From contig NZ_CP014167.1 in the NCBI RefSeq assembly GCF_001685395.1, positions 62,001 through 126,000 of the forward strand: a DNA stretch of 64,000 nucleotides, read 5' to 3'. The DNA comes from Paenibacillus yonginensis. GTDB lineage: Bacteria > Bacillota > Bacilli > Paenibacillales > Paenibacillaceae. The notes beneath the pieces were generated by a model that ran no database searches, was not told the DNA's origin, and worked only from the letters and a program-made list of their open reading frames with translations. Positions 35,107 to 44,055 of this stretch are shown one piece after another (position 1 is the first letter of the stretch; each line of letters begins with the position of its first letter). The position numbers and the translations under genes were made by a program.

Positions 35107-36921
35107 ATGACAAAAGATGACAGTATGTTAGATGTTACGGAGCAGGAATTACAGCCGAACTCTATATTCGGAACGGCTGCAGGGATGGCGCTCATGGGTG
35201 AGGACGGAACCTTTATGAAAGTGAATCCTTCGCTCTGTAATTTCCTTGGTTACGAAGAGCAGGAGCTGTTGGGGGAACACGCGGAGAAAGTCATCCATCC
35301 GGAGGATTTACCTCTGATTATCAAGGATTACCACAGCTGGTCGGAAGACGGGATGGAAATTTTACATTTAGAAAACCGTTATTTACATAAAAAAGGCCAT
35401 GTGCTGCGCGGGTTGGTTCGTGTCTCAAAGCTGCCGGTTATGGATACCTGTATTCTTGTCATTCATGTTACGGATTTGACTTGGGCCCGTCAGCACAATG
35501 GACGCAAAACCAATTGGGAAATCATGAAGACCCTTTACCACCTGGATTCGGACGCCGTAGCGGTTGTTAGTCTCGAAGGTCGGATTATCAGGGTAAACGG
35601 TGCCTTTGAGAAGATGTTCGATTATTCTGAAGCCGAAATTTTAGGACAACCCCCGCCTTTTATATCCAATGAGCCGTTGCAGACAATAATAACCGAGCTG
35701 AAGAGGAAAAAGGAATGTGCTCCGCTGCTGAAAATGGAATACGAAACCATTAAGCGGACCAAAGACGGACAGCTCATCTCCGTATATATCAAGTTGTTTC
35801 CGATCAGCGATGAATTTGGGAAATTAAATGCGATTGGTGCGGTCATCAAAGATATTACGGAGCAAGGGGTTTTAACCAGCCAGTTCCACGATCTTGTCGC
35901 GTTTAATCTGGATCCGATCCTGATCTTTAATCCGGGCGGTTATGTGGTTCAGAGCAACAAGGCGTTTACCGAGCTATTCGGCTGGACGATGGATCAGCTG
36001 CTGGATAAACACTGGAGCCGGCTTCCCTTTAGCGTATTGGAATTCCGTTCGGATTTCAGACAGCTTGCTGATAAGGTGCTGACGGACAATATTGTGACCG
36101 GGTTTGAGACCCGGCTGCTGAAAGAGAACGGCGAGTCGGTACAGATTTCATTGACCGGGTTCCCGCTGAAATATGGCCGAAACGGAACAGGTGGCGCAAC
36201 CTTCATTTTGCGGGATCTTTCCCGGCAGAAGAAGACGGAACAGCTTATGATGGAATCGGAGAAGCTGTCGCTGGCCGGGCAGCTGGCAGCAGCCATAGCG
36301 CATGAGATCCGCAATCCGATTACTTCGATCAAAGGGTTCCTGAAGCTGCTTCAGAACTCGGAGCGCAAGCAGCAATATTTCGAAATCGTCAACACGGAAA
36401 TCGACCGGATCGAGCTGATCCTCAGCGAAATGCTGGCGCTAGCCAAACCGCAGACCGTTAAATTTGAACTCAAGAATCTGAGGGCCATCCTCGACCAGGT
36501 TATTTCTTTGCTGCTGGGGCAGGCCAACATGAACAACATTGAAATCCTTCTCCAAGACTACACCGACCTGCCGGAAATCCAATGCGATGAGAATCAGATC
36601 AAGCAGGTTTTTATTAATTTTATGAAAAATGCCATCGAAGCCATGCCGGAAGGCGGGACATTAACCGTCGAGCTGCTGCCGCCGAAATCGCCTAATGACC
36701 TGGATCTCAAAATTGTTTTTACCGATACCGGAACGGGGATTCCGCCAGAACTGCTGGCCCGGATCGGGGAACCCTTTTTCACGACCAAACAAAGCGGCAC
36801 CGGACTTGGCTTTATGACCAGCAAAAACATCATTGAGAACCACAACGGCAAATTAAATATTACGAGCAAGCAGAATGAAGGAACAAGCATTGAAATCAGG
36901 TTTCCTACTGCGAGTTCATAA
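35107..36921 (+). CDS. Triple-PAS sensor histidine kinase, sporulation-kinase type
   Basis: This 604-aa cytosolic kinase has three PAS domains (about 15-135, 140-255 and 257-375) and no membrane helix. A HisKA domain follows with the phospho-acceptor H399 (AIAHEIRNPITS), then an HATPase with the N box (FINFMKNAIEAMPEGG), G1 (TDTGTGIPPE) and G2 (GTGLGFMTSKNII). The HisKA text resembles the KinA/KinE kinases that feed the Spo0 phosphorelay, so a sporulation role is plausible but inferred. No response regulator lies nearby, which also fits an orphan phosphorelay kinase. A perfect 14-bp palindrome follows the stop codon. Confidence 0.9.
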   Translation: MTKDDSMLDVTEQELQPNSIFGTAAGMALMGEDGTFMKVNPSLCNFLGYEEQELLGEHAEKVIHPEDLPLIIKDYHSWSEDGMEILHLENRYLHKKGHVLRGLVRVSKLPVMDTCILVIHVTDLTWARQHNGRKTNWEIMKTLYHLDSDAVAVVSLEGRIIRVNGAFEKMFDYSEAEILGQPPPFISNEPLQTIITELKRKKECAPLLKMEYETIKRTKDGQLISVYIKLFPISDEFGKLNAIGAVIKDITEQGVLTSQFHDLVAFNLDPILIFNPGGYVVQSNKAFTELFGWTMDQLLDKHWSRLPFSVLEFRSDFRQLADKVLTDNIVTGFETRLLKENGESVQISLTGFPLKYGRNGTGGATFILRDLSRQKKTEQLMMESEKLSLAGQLAAAIAHEIRNPITSIKGFLKLLQNSERKQQYFEIVNTEIDRIELILSEMLALAKPQTVKFELKNLRAILDQVISLLLGQANMNNIEILLQDYTDLPEIQCDENQIKQVFINFMKNAIEAMPEGGTLTVELLPPKSPNDLDLKIVFTDTGTGIPPELLARIGEPFFTTKQSGTGLGFMTSKNIIENHNGKLNITSKQNEGTSIEIRFPTASS

Positions 36922-36935
36922 AACCTAATTAGGTT
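36922..36935. repeat. Perfect 14-bp palindrome behind the PAS kinase
   Basis: AACCTAATTAGGTT starts directly after the TAA stop codon. It has no T tract, so it is not a plain terminator. A weaker GGCGG-CCGCC hairpin follows at 36961-36975. Confidence 0.6.
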
Positions 36936-37126
36936 ATTCCTTCAAAGCGGAGGAGGAGGGGGCGGTAAATCCGCCTTCCTTCTTCAGGATGTTATGAACT
37001 CCTCTGAATCAATTCCTACTAATTACATTTGCTTAATGAGTATATGTGAAGGGAGAAACAAAGCCATGAATAGGGATCAAGTCTTTATGAAGAGGCGTTT
37101 GTTTCGGGCTCCAATCAGTCTTTCTG

Positions 37127-38020
37127 TCAGATCACACGTCCCGAAGACGGGCGGCGGTTGAACAGATGGCGCAGCCCTTCGCCAAGCACGTTAAAAGTTA
37201 ATATCGCAAATAAAATGGCCATAGAAGGGATCAGGACGTATTGGAATTTGCTGACGAAAATTTCGGAAATATGGGCAGCTAACATGCTGCCCCAGTCATT
37301 GCTGGTATTCAGCATTCCGGCGAAAGAGGAATAACGCTGGGCGATGAAGATGTGAAGCACGCCGAGCTGGCCGATCAGCAGCACCGATTTGCCGAAGTCC
37401 AAGCAGAGATTGACGATCAGCTCCGGGGTCATGGCCGGCAGATAGTGGTTTTTGGCCATGCGCAGCGGGCTTAAACCAAGCGCGTTCCCCGCTTCAATGT
37501 ACAGCTCCTGGGAGATCCGGCTGGTTTGCTGCTGAACGAGCACGGCTACCCGGCCAACCTCGATAAAGGCGAGGAACAAGACGATCCAGAACGTTCGGAG
37601 GTGGACCTGAACGAGCAGCGGCAGGCTCATAAACGCAGCAGCAGCAATCAAGGTCGGAAAGAAGGAGAACACATGGTTCAGAATCGAAATCAAGTTGTGG
37701 GCGCCCCCTTTTTTATTTCTTGCCATTACGCCCAACGGGAAACCGATCACATAACGCAGCAGAGCAATCGAACCGGCGAGCAGCAGCGTTTCTTTAGCTC
37801 CGACGATAATCCGGCTCAAATTGTCTACCCCGAATTTATCCGAGCCCAGCGGATTCTCCGCGGAATATTTGTATGGGGGAAGCGTCAGCTTGCCGCTGTC
37901 CGACAAACGTGACGGCACAGGCGTAACATCAATGAAAGGGAGATAAGGACCAACAAAAGTAACAAACAGCAATATGGCTAACATCAGGCAGCCAACCCAG
38001 AGCATGATATTTCTGCGCAT
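37127..38020 (-). CDS. Oligopeptide-type ABC permease, OppC/DppC family
   Basis: This 297-aa inner-membrane subunit has an N-terminal membrane helix, an extracellular part containing NPLGSDKFGVDNLSRIIVGAKETL (the OppC signature) and five further helices with an EAA loop near 190-210 (ELYIEAGNALGLSPLRMAKNHYLP). Its ATG shares the last base of the upstream stop (TAATG), so it is coupled to the OppB-like gene. No ATPase or binding protein lies within the window on either side, so the pair is either incomplete or uses partners from elsewhere. Confidence 0.87.
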   Translation of the reverse strand: MRRNIMLWVGCLMLAILLFVTFVGPYLPFIDVTPVPSRLSDSGKLTLPPYKYSAENPLGSDKFGVDNLSRIIVGAKETLLLAGSIALLRYVIGFPLGVMARNKKGGAHNLISILNHVFSFFPTLIAAAAFMSLPLLVQVHLRTFWIVLFLAFIEVGRVAVLVQQQTSRISQELYIEAGNALGLSPLRMAKNHYLPAMTPELIVNLCLDFGKSVLLIGQLGVLHIFIAQRYSSFAGMLNTSNDWGSMLAAHISEIFVSKFQYVLIPSMAILFAILTFNVLGEGLRHLFNRRPSSGRVI

Positions 38021-38910
38021 TATGATTCCTCCCTGCGGGCTTCAGCCGGACCCAGCCATCTGAGGGCCAGGAAGCTGATGATCTGAAAAAGCGCAACGAT
38101 CAGCATAAAGCAGAAGGCGATGCCGATCAACACGCCGGGCTCATATCTGGGTCCGGAGATCCCCAAAAACGTCATGTAGTCAATGCCGACAAACATCCGT
38201 CTCGCCGCCCCGAGAATATTGCGGAAATATTCGATCAGCACCAGACTTGAAATAATATAAACGCCAAGCGGTGTAAAATGGGTCAAAATCCGGGTCACGC
38301 AATTCAGCATGATATGTTTAAAGAAGATCAGCCAGGAGGGCAAACCTTTGGCAACAGCGGTTTTAATATAAAATTCTCCTTCCTGGGAGGCAATGGAAGC
38401 GTAAGTAATCCGCGCCACATACATGACGGGATAAATGGAGGCCAGCACGACAGGAATATAGAAGCCTGTCCATCCATCGGGCGCAAAGAAACGAATTTTG
38501 TTGCCGTGATGAATGATGTACCACTGCGCGAGCAGCAGAAGCAGAAAGTCGGGAATGGATTGGAACAACCAGGTTACTCCGCTGCCCAGTACGCTTAACT
38601 TCCATTTGGAGAGAACGTAATCCAGCATGCCTTTGAGGATGCCGAAGACAAACGCGATCAGCAGGGCCGAGGGAATAATAAGTATGCTTTTTCCAAGTGC
38701 GTCAAGCACCTCCTGGCCGGCAGGCACATTATACTGCGACACGCCGAGCGAGCGCTCCAGCAGCAGCTGGGCAACAAAATCCCTGATGTTATTCCCGTAT
38801 ACGGTCCAGCTGAAATGCTCCGTCCGCGGCAGCAGGACGAACAGAATGACGAGCAGAAAGGCGGTTAAATAGATTAACAGCGACTTAAGCAGACGTGAAG
38901 CTGGTTTCAT
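38020..38910 (-). CDS. Oligopeptide-type ABC permease, OppB/DppB family
   Basis: This 296-aa subunit has a first membrane helix (about 11-28) and further helices, with an EAA-type loop near 190-215 (FYIKTAVAKGLPSWLIFFKHIMLN) and a long extracellular loop after the first helix. A GGAGGAAAAG-type site precedes the ATG. It diverges from the amidohydrolase operon and a 12-bp palindrome lies between them. Unlike usual Opp operons, no binding protein or ATPase follows. Confidence 0.85.
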   Translation of the reverse strand: MKPASRLLKSLLIYLTAFLLVILFVLLPRTEHFSWTVYGNNIRDFVAQLLLERSLGVSQYNVPAGQEVLDALGKSILIIPSALLIAFVFGILKGMLDYVLSKWKLSVLGSGVTWLFQSIPDFLLLLLAQWYIIHHGNKIRFFAPDGWTGFYIPVVLASIYPVMYVARITYASIASQEGEFYIKTAVAKGLPSWLIFFKHIMLNCVTRILTHFTPLGVYIISSLVLIEYFRNILGAARRMFVGIDYMTFLGISGPRYEPGVLIGIAFCFMLIVALFQIISFLALRWLGPAEARREES

Positions 38911-38988
38911 CTTTTCCTCCTATGACTTTTTATTCCATATTTTATTAGAGGGGTAAAGGATTCGTCCAGTAAAATTAATTTTAAACAT

Positions 38989-39000
38989 TATAACGTTATA
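38989..39000. promoter_or_regulatory. 12-bp palindrome in the divergent promoter region
   Basis: TATAACGTTATA is a perfect palindrome in the 162-bp gap between the OppB-like gene and the amidohydrolase operon. A TTTACA hexamer begins 1-2 bp downstream, with a TAGTTT hexamer 17 nt later. It could be the operator of the GntR regulator encoded at the end of the operon. No binding data can be inferred from sequence alone. Confidence 0.4.
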
Positions 39001-39072
39001 TTTACATGGGCGTCTTGTTGTGATAGTTTAAGGTATAAATAAAGACTCCTTGTGGAGTGTGGAGGTGGGCCG

Positions 39073-40233
39073 ATGGGCAGAAGGCTGCTTAGAAATCTGC
39101 GGCAGACCGATGGCAGGCTGATAGATCTCGTGATAACAGATGGAATCCTTACCGAAGTTCGAGTTCAAGGGGAGGATCTATCGGATGTACATGGAGAGGG
39201 GAATCCGGATTCCGGCGGCTGTTTTGACGGCTTTGACGTTTGGGAAGCGCCGGCCGGCACTTACGTCTCGAGCGGCTGGATTGATATGCACGTTCATGCC
39301 TTCCCCGAATTTGATCCGTACGGGGATGAAATTGATGAAATTGGCATCAAACAGGGCGTAACGACGATTGTCGATGCAGGCAGCTGCGGAGCCGACCGGA
39401 TTGCCGATCTGGAAGCGAGCGGGAGGAAGGCGGATACCCGGCTGCTGGCTTTCTTGAATATTTCCCAAATCGGGCTGAAACGTATTGATGAGTTGTCCGA
39501 TATGTCCTGGATTAACCGGGACAAGGTCGTGCAGGCCGTCCGGGATTATCCGGATTTTATCGTTGGCCTGAAAGCCCGGATCAGCCGCAGCGTCGTTAAG
39601 GAAAGCGGCATTCAGCCGCTTGTGGCGGCGCGGGAGCTGTCGGAACAGACGGGGCTGTCGCTGATGGTCCATATCGGCTCTGCGCCGCCGGACATCCGGG
39701 AAGTGGTGCCGCTGCTGCAGCGGAAAGATATCATTACGCATTATCTGAACGGCAAAGCCAACAATTTGTTTGATGCGGACGGCAATCCGCTGGACGTATT
39801 GACGGACGCGGTGCGGCGCGGCGTTCATCTGGATGTGGGGCACGGCACCGCAAGCTTCTCGTTCTCCACGGCGGAAGCAGCCAAACGGCACGGCATCCAT
39901 CCGGATACGATCAGCACGGACATTTACCGCGGCAATCGGCTGAACGGACCCGTGTACAGCATGGCGAACGTGCTGAGCAAATTTCTGGAGCTCGGCTACG
40001 GGCTGGAGGAGACGGTGCGGCGCGTTACGGTGAATGCGGCGGACTGGCTTGGCCGTCCGGAGCTGGGCCGGATTCAAGCCGGTGATTCGGCGAACCTGAC
40101 CTTTTTTACAGTGGCAGATGAGGCAACAGAGCTTGTAGATTCCGAAGGGGAACGCCGGACCTCAAACCGGCGAATTGAAGCTAAAGGAGCGGTTGTCGGT
40201 GACAAATTCTTTTCAAGCGAAATACGGGCTTAA
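39073..40233 (+). CDS. Amidohydrolase/deacetylase-family metallohydrolase
   Basis: This 386-aa amidohydrolase-superfamily protein (cog3964 type, often misnamed dihydroorotase) has a metal site HVHAFP after SSGWIDM, a carbamylation-type lysine candidate in IVGLKARIS, His in LMVHIGSAP and ITHYLNGK, and Asp in ISTDIYRGN. Related enzymes remove acyl groups or hydrolyse cyclic amides. I start at ATG 39073, 7 nt behind GGAGGTGGG. It leads an operon with DgaE, DgaF and a sugar kinase, so it may deacylate an N-acyl amino-sugar acid before it enters that pathway. The end overlaps dgaE by 35 nt. Confidence 0.82.
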   Translation: MGRRLLRNLRQTDGRLIDLVITDGILTEVRVQGEDLSDVHGEGNPDSGGCFDGFDVWEAPAGTYVSSGWIDMHVHAFPEFDPYGDEIDEIGIKQGVTTIVDAGSCGADRIADLEASGRKADTRLLAFLNISQIGLKRIDELSDMSWINRDKVVQAVRDYPDFIVGLKARISRSVVKESGIQPLVAARELSEQTGLSLMVHIGSAPPDIREVVPLLQRKDIITHYLNGKANNLFDADGNPLDVLTDAVRRGVHLDVGHGTASFSFSTAEAAKRHGIHPDTISTDIYRGNRLNGPVYSMANVLSKFLELGYGLEETVRRVTVNAADWLGRPELGRIQAGDSANLTFFTVADEATELVDSEGERRTSNRRIEAKGAVVGDKFFSSEIRA

Positions 40234-41314
40234 ACGGGTAATTAACGCCAGCGGACGGATGAGTATTCTTGGGGTATCCGCCCCAACGGATACTGTTATG
40301 GAAGCGATGAAGCAGGGCGGGCAAAGTTACGTGGAAATCGCGGACCTGGTCGATAAAGCCGGGGATTACGTGGCGCGTCATGTAGGTTCGGAAGCCGCCG
40401 TTGTCGTGAACTCGGCTTCAAGCGGAATTGCGTTATCCGTAGCCGCTGTCGTAACCCGGGGCAACCGCCGTCTAAGCGAGCGGCTGCATCAGGAGCCGAT
40501 AGAGAAGAACGAAATCATTATTCTTAAGGGGCACAACGTGCAGTACGGCGCACCCGTAGAAACGATGGTTTATCTGGGCGGCGGCAGGCTGGTAGAAGTC
40601 GGTTATGCCAACGAGGGCAAAGCCGAGCATATGGCGGATGCCGTTAATGAACGTACGGCTGCCCTGCTGTATGTGAAGTCCCACCATGCGGTCCAGAAAA
40701 ACATGATTTCGGTCGAAGAAGCCTGGGAGGTCGCACAGAGCAAGGGTATTCCGCTTATTGTGGATGCGGCGGCTGAAGAAGACCTGCAGAAGTACGTTAA
40801 GGTATCCGACCTTGCCATCTACAGCGGCTCCAAAGCCATAGAAGGCCCGACTTCGGGGATTGTAGCCGGCAAAAGCACTTATATCGAATGGCTGAAAGTC
40901 CAGCTGCACGGCATCGGCCGCAGCATGAAGGTCGGCAAGGAAACGACGTTTGGCCTGCTGCAGGCTCTGGACGAATATGCGGAGAAGCAGGACCGCAGCG
41001 AGCAGGAGAAAGCGGAATTGCAGCGTTTGGTGGCCCTCAATGGCCAAATCCCCGGCATCAAGGTTACGATCGTACAGGATGAAGCGGGCCGGGCCATCTT
41101 CCGCGGACGTATCCAGGTCGATGCTGAGAAAGCCGGATTAACGGCCAAAGAGCTGAACGATAAGCTTCAAAAGGGAGACATCGCCATTTATACTAGGGAC
41201 TATGGTGTCCGCCAAGGGTATTTCGATATCGATCCGCGTCCGCTCCTGGGAGATGACATGGCCGTCATCGAAGCCAAAATCCGCGAATATACAGGGGGGA
41301 CAGCAAATGTCTAA
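40199..41314 (+). CDS. dgaE: DgaE-family PLP-dependent ammonia lyase
   Basis: DgaE of Salmonella converts D-glucosaminate-6-phosphate to 2-keto-3-deoxygluconate-6-phosphate and ammonia. This 371-aa PLP enzyme (SelA-like fold) has the cofactor lysine in YSGSKAIEGPTSG (K212) and the Asp in IVDAAAEED (D189) that holds the pyridine nitrogen. The GTG at 40199 lies about 10 nt behind AAAGGAG, inside the end of the amidohydrolase gene. It overlaps dgaF by 8 nt. The pairing with DgaF supports the name; the true substrate may be another 2-amino sugar acid phosphate. Confidence 0.85.
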   Translation: MTNSFQAKYGLKRVINASGRMSILGVSAPTDTVMEAMKQGGQSYVEIADLVDKAGDYVARHVGSEAAVVVNSASSGIALSVAAVVTRGNRRLSERLHQEPIEKNEIIILKGHNVQYGAPVETMVYLGGGRLVEVGYANEGKAEHMADAVNERTAALLYVKSHHAVQKNMISVEEAWEVAQSKGIPLIVDAAAEEDLQKYVKVSDLAIYSGSKAIEGPTSGIVAGKSTYIEWLKVQLHGIGRSMKVGKETTFGLLQALDEYAEKQDRSEQEKAELQRLVALNGQIPGIKVTIVQDEAGRAIFRGRIQVDAEKAGLTAKELNDKLQKGDIAIYTRDYGVRQGYFDIDPRPLLGDDMAVIEAKIREYTGGTANV

Positions 41315-42062
41315 TATCAGCAAACGTTTCTATAACAACCGTGTGGCCCTAAACGTGCTGGCGAAGGATATCGCCAATGCCAAGGAGGTTTTTGAGGCGG
41401 CGCAAGGCCATGTGCTGGTCGGCGTATTATCCAAGGATTACGCAACCGTTGAATTGGCCGTCGAAGCGATGAAGGCTTACGGCCGCGAAATTGAGGATGC
41501 GGTATCCATCGGACTTGGCGCCGGCGATAACCGTCAGGCCGCCGTGGTAGCGGAAATAGCCAAACATTATCCGGGCAGTCATATCAATCAGGTGTTCCCG
41601 GCCGTGGGTGCTACCCGGGCTAATCTGGACGGGAAAGACAGCTGGATCAACAGTCTGGTATCCCCGACCGGCCAGGCCGGCTACGTCAATATTTCAACGG
41701 GGCCTGCAAGCGCGGCTCAGGCAGAATCAGCCGTTGTGCCGGTGAAAGCGGCAATTGCACTTGTGAAGGACATGGGCGGCAACGCTTTAAAATATTTCCC
41801 GATGCAGGGGCTGAGCCGGGAAGAGGAGCTGCGCGCGGTAGCGAAAGCGTGCGCCGAAGAAGGTTTTGCCCTGGAGCCGACGGGCGGAATCGACCTGGAC
41901 AACTTTGAGGCCATTTTACGGATTGCACTGGAAGCCGGCGTTCCACAGGTGATTCCTCACGTCTATTCGTCTATTATTGATAAAGAGAGCGGGAAAACGA
42001 ATGTTCATGACGTGCAGGTGCTGCACCAAATGATGACAAAGCTGGCCAACCAATATGCCTAA
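41307..42062 (+). CDS. dgaF: DgaF-family 2-dehydro-3-deoxy-phosphogluconate aldolase
   Basis: DgaF splits KDPG into pyruvate and glyceraldehyde-3-phosphate. The 251-aa product starts MSNISKRFYNNRVALNVLAKD and has the likely Schiff-base lysine in GGNALKYFPMQG and the phosphate loop EPTGGIDLDNF, as in the KDGP aldolase family. The ATG at 41307 lies inside the end of dgaE, behind AGGGGGG; a longer frame goes further upstream but has no family match. The end overlaps the kinase gene by 8 nt. Confidence 0.87.
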   Translation: MSNISKRFYNNRVALNVLAKDIANAKEVFEAAQGHVLVGVLSKDYATVELAVEAMKAYGREIEDAVSIGLGAGDNRQAAVVAEIAKHYPGSHINQVFPAVGATRANLDGKDSWINSLVSPTGQAGYVNISTGPASAAQAESAVVPVKAAIALVKDMGGNALKYFPMQGLSREEELRAVAKACAEEGFALEPTGGIDLDNFEAILRIALEAGVPQVIPHVYSSIIDKESGKTNVHDVQVLHQMMTKLANQYA

Positions 42063-43080
42063 GACGGTGGCTGCCTTTGGCGAGGTGATGATGCGGCTGC
42101 AGGTGCCGGGCCATGAGCTGCTTGCCCAAAGCGATACGCTGAAATATTCATTTTCGGGAACCGGCGTAAATGTCATTTCGGCGCTGAGCCAATTCGGGCA
42201 TAAAGGTTATCTCATATCGAGGCTGCCGGATAATCCGCTTGGCGACGCCGCTGCCGCCTATTTGCGCAAGCTGGGGATCGACACTTCCAAGATTTTGAGG
42301 GGTGGCAGCTATTTGGGCATGTATTTCCTGGAAAATGGCTTTGGGATTCGGCCCAGCCGGGTCACCTACTCCAACCGGCAGGAAAGCAGCTTTAACACCG
42401 CTCCGGACGGTGTTTATCCGTTTGAGCAGACGGCTGGCGAAATGGATGCCGTTCATTTCTGCGGCATTACGCTGGCCATGAACGACGGCGTGCGCCGGTC
42501 CATGAAGGAGTTCGCCGGGCAGGTCAAGACGCAGGGCGGCCTGGTCATCTTCGACTGCAATTACCGGCCGGGCCTGTGGGGCGCCAGCGGCGGATATGCT
42601 TTCGCCCGGCCGCATTATGAAGCCATGCTGCAGCTGGCAGACGTCGTGTTCATGAACGAGCAGGATGCGCTGCACGTGCTGGGCATGACCTCGGCCTCCG
42701 GCAAGGAGCAGCGTCAAGAGCTGCTCGAGGAGCTGATCCCGGCCGCGGCGGAGCGATATGGGCTGCGGACCGTGGCGGGCACACACCGCAATCTTCTTGA
42801 GGACGGGCGCCATTCCCTGCGCGGCTATATCTACCGGGACGGCCGGTTCAGCTATTCGGACGTGTTGGTGTTCCCGGTCCATGACCGGATCGGAGCCGGG
42901 GATGCGTTTGCCAGCGGCATTATCCACGGCGAGCTGGAGGGATTTGCCCCTGAGCGGACGGTCGCTTTTGCGGCAGCGGCGGGCATGCTCGCCCATACGG
43001 TAACGGGGGATACGCCGATGGCTTCGGAAGCCGAGGTGCTGCGGGCGATGGCCCAAGGTCTCCGCGATGTGGAAAGGTAG
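42055..43080 (+). CDS. PfkB-family sugar (KDG-type) kinase
   Basis: This 341-aa ribokinase-family enzyme opens MPKTVAAFGEVMMRL, carries GGTGVNVISAL-like FSGTGVNVISALSQFG for sugar binding, and the C-terminal PfkB signature DRIGAGDAFASG with the catalytic Asp. It resembles 2-keto-3-deoxygluconate kinases. In this operon it may phosphorylate the amino sugar acid ahead of DgaE or KDG ahead of DgaF; the order is inferred. The start overlaps dgaF by 8 nt. Confidence 0.88.
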   Translation: MPKTVAAFGEVMMRLQVPGHELLAQSDTLKYSFSGTGVNVISALSQFGHKGYLISRLPDNPLGDAAAAYLRKLGIDTSKILRGGSYLGMYFLENGFGIRPSRVTYSNRQESSFNTAPDGVYPFEQTAGEMDAVHFCGITLAMNDGVRRSMKEFAGQVKTQGGLVIFDCNYRPGLWGASGGYAFARPHYEAMLQLADVVFMNEQDALHVLGMTSASGKEQRQELLEELIPAAAERYGLRTVAGTHRNLLEDGRHSLRGYIYRDGRFSYSDVLVFPVHDRIGAGDAFASGIIHGELEGFAPERTVAFAAAAGMLAHTVTGDTPMASEAEVLRAMAQGLRDVER

Positions 43081-43088
43081 GAATCAAG

Positions 43089-43802
43089 GTGAGTTTAAAA
43101 CGGAAAGACAGACCGTTATATCTGCAAATCAAACATATTATCAAGGACCGGATTCTGCACGGCGTTTATCCGCTGGATTCGGTCATCCCCTCTGAACCGC
43201 AGCTGGAGAAGGAGTTCGGAGTCAGCAAAATCACCGTGCGCGGAGCCGTACAAGAGCTCGTGCAGGAGGGGTATCTGGAGAAAGGCAGCGGCCGGGGGAC
43301 GCGCGTTGTCCGCAACACCGTTACCTCCAAGCTGTCCAAATGGAAACATTTCACGGAAATTCTTGTTGAAGAGGGCCATAAGATCCGCAAGCAGTGGCTG
43401 GGGCTGCAGCAGGTCAAGAATGAACCCGGCAGCAAGCCCTTCGAGCTGTTTGGCCCGCTGTGCCTGAAGCTGCGCCGGATCTATTATCTGAACGATGTTC
43501 CGTATATCTACTACGAGCATTACGTGTCTCCGGCCGTGGACGGCCTGGAGGACGATGAGCTGGACGGGCGTTCCCTGTATGAACTGCTGGAGGAGCAGGG
43601 GATTACGCTTGATAAGCTGCGCGACGAATTTGCCGCCGAGCTGCCCTCTGCCGAAATCGCCGACATGCTGAAGCTGAAGGAGGGAACGCCGGTGTTAAAG
43701 CGGACCCGGTATTCTTTTGACGGCCAGGGACAGGTTGCGGAGCTGAACTTCGGGTATTACCATACGGCCATGCAGAATTACGTGGTGAACTACGAGGCCT
43801 AG
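43089..43802 (+). CDS. GntR/HutC-family regulator (UTRA domain)
   Basis: This 237-aa protein has a GntR winged helix at 1-75 (PLYLQIKHIIKDRILHGVYPLDSVIPSEPQLEKEF, then VSKITVRGAVQELVQEGYLEK) and a UTRA effector-binding domain (about 95-235). Starting at a GTG 8 nt behind the kinase, it is the last gene of the operon and probably its repressor, responding to a phosphorylated sugar acid. The 12-bp palindrome at 38989 is a candidate operator. Confidence 0.92.
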   Translation: MSLKRKDRPLYLQIKHIIKDRILHGVYPLDSVIPSEPQLEKEFGVSKITVRGAVQELVQEGYLEKGSGRGTRVVRNTVTSKLSKWKHFTEILVEEGHKIRKQWLGLQQVKNEPGSKPFELFGPLCLKLRRIYYLNDVPYIYYEHYVSPAVDGLEDDELDGRSLYELLEEQGITLDKLRDEFAAELPSAEIADMLKLKEGTPVLKRTRYSFDGQGQVAELNFGYYHTAMQNYVVNYEA

Positions 43803-43853
43803 CAGCGCTGAGTGTTTATGTTTCAGGTTAAACGATCCTTTGTATGTAAATTG

Positions 43854-43900
43854 AACCGTTAATTATGTTATGAAAAATAACACGTTAACGGTTTTTTTAT
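43854..43900 (+). terminator. Nested hairpin terminator behind the gntR gene
   Basis: AACCGTTAA (43854-43862) pairs with TTAACGGTT (43885-43893), with an inner TGTTAT/ATAACA stem (43866-43871 with 43877-43882), followed by a run of T residues. This is a strong rho-independent terminator. Confidence 0.85.
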
Positions 43901-44055
43901 AGCCATTTTACGAAGCTAACAAAAATAACCGTGTTTTCATACTTTATCGCGTTTATAATTTAAAGCACTATATGTAATTCTATCGCCTTTTGTCTGTTTT
44001 GCTCTCATGTGGCTCACTTGATTGGCATATGCAAATTCAGAAGGGGGAAATATGA

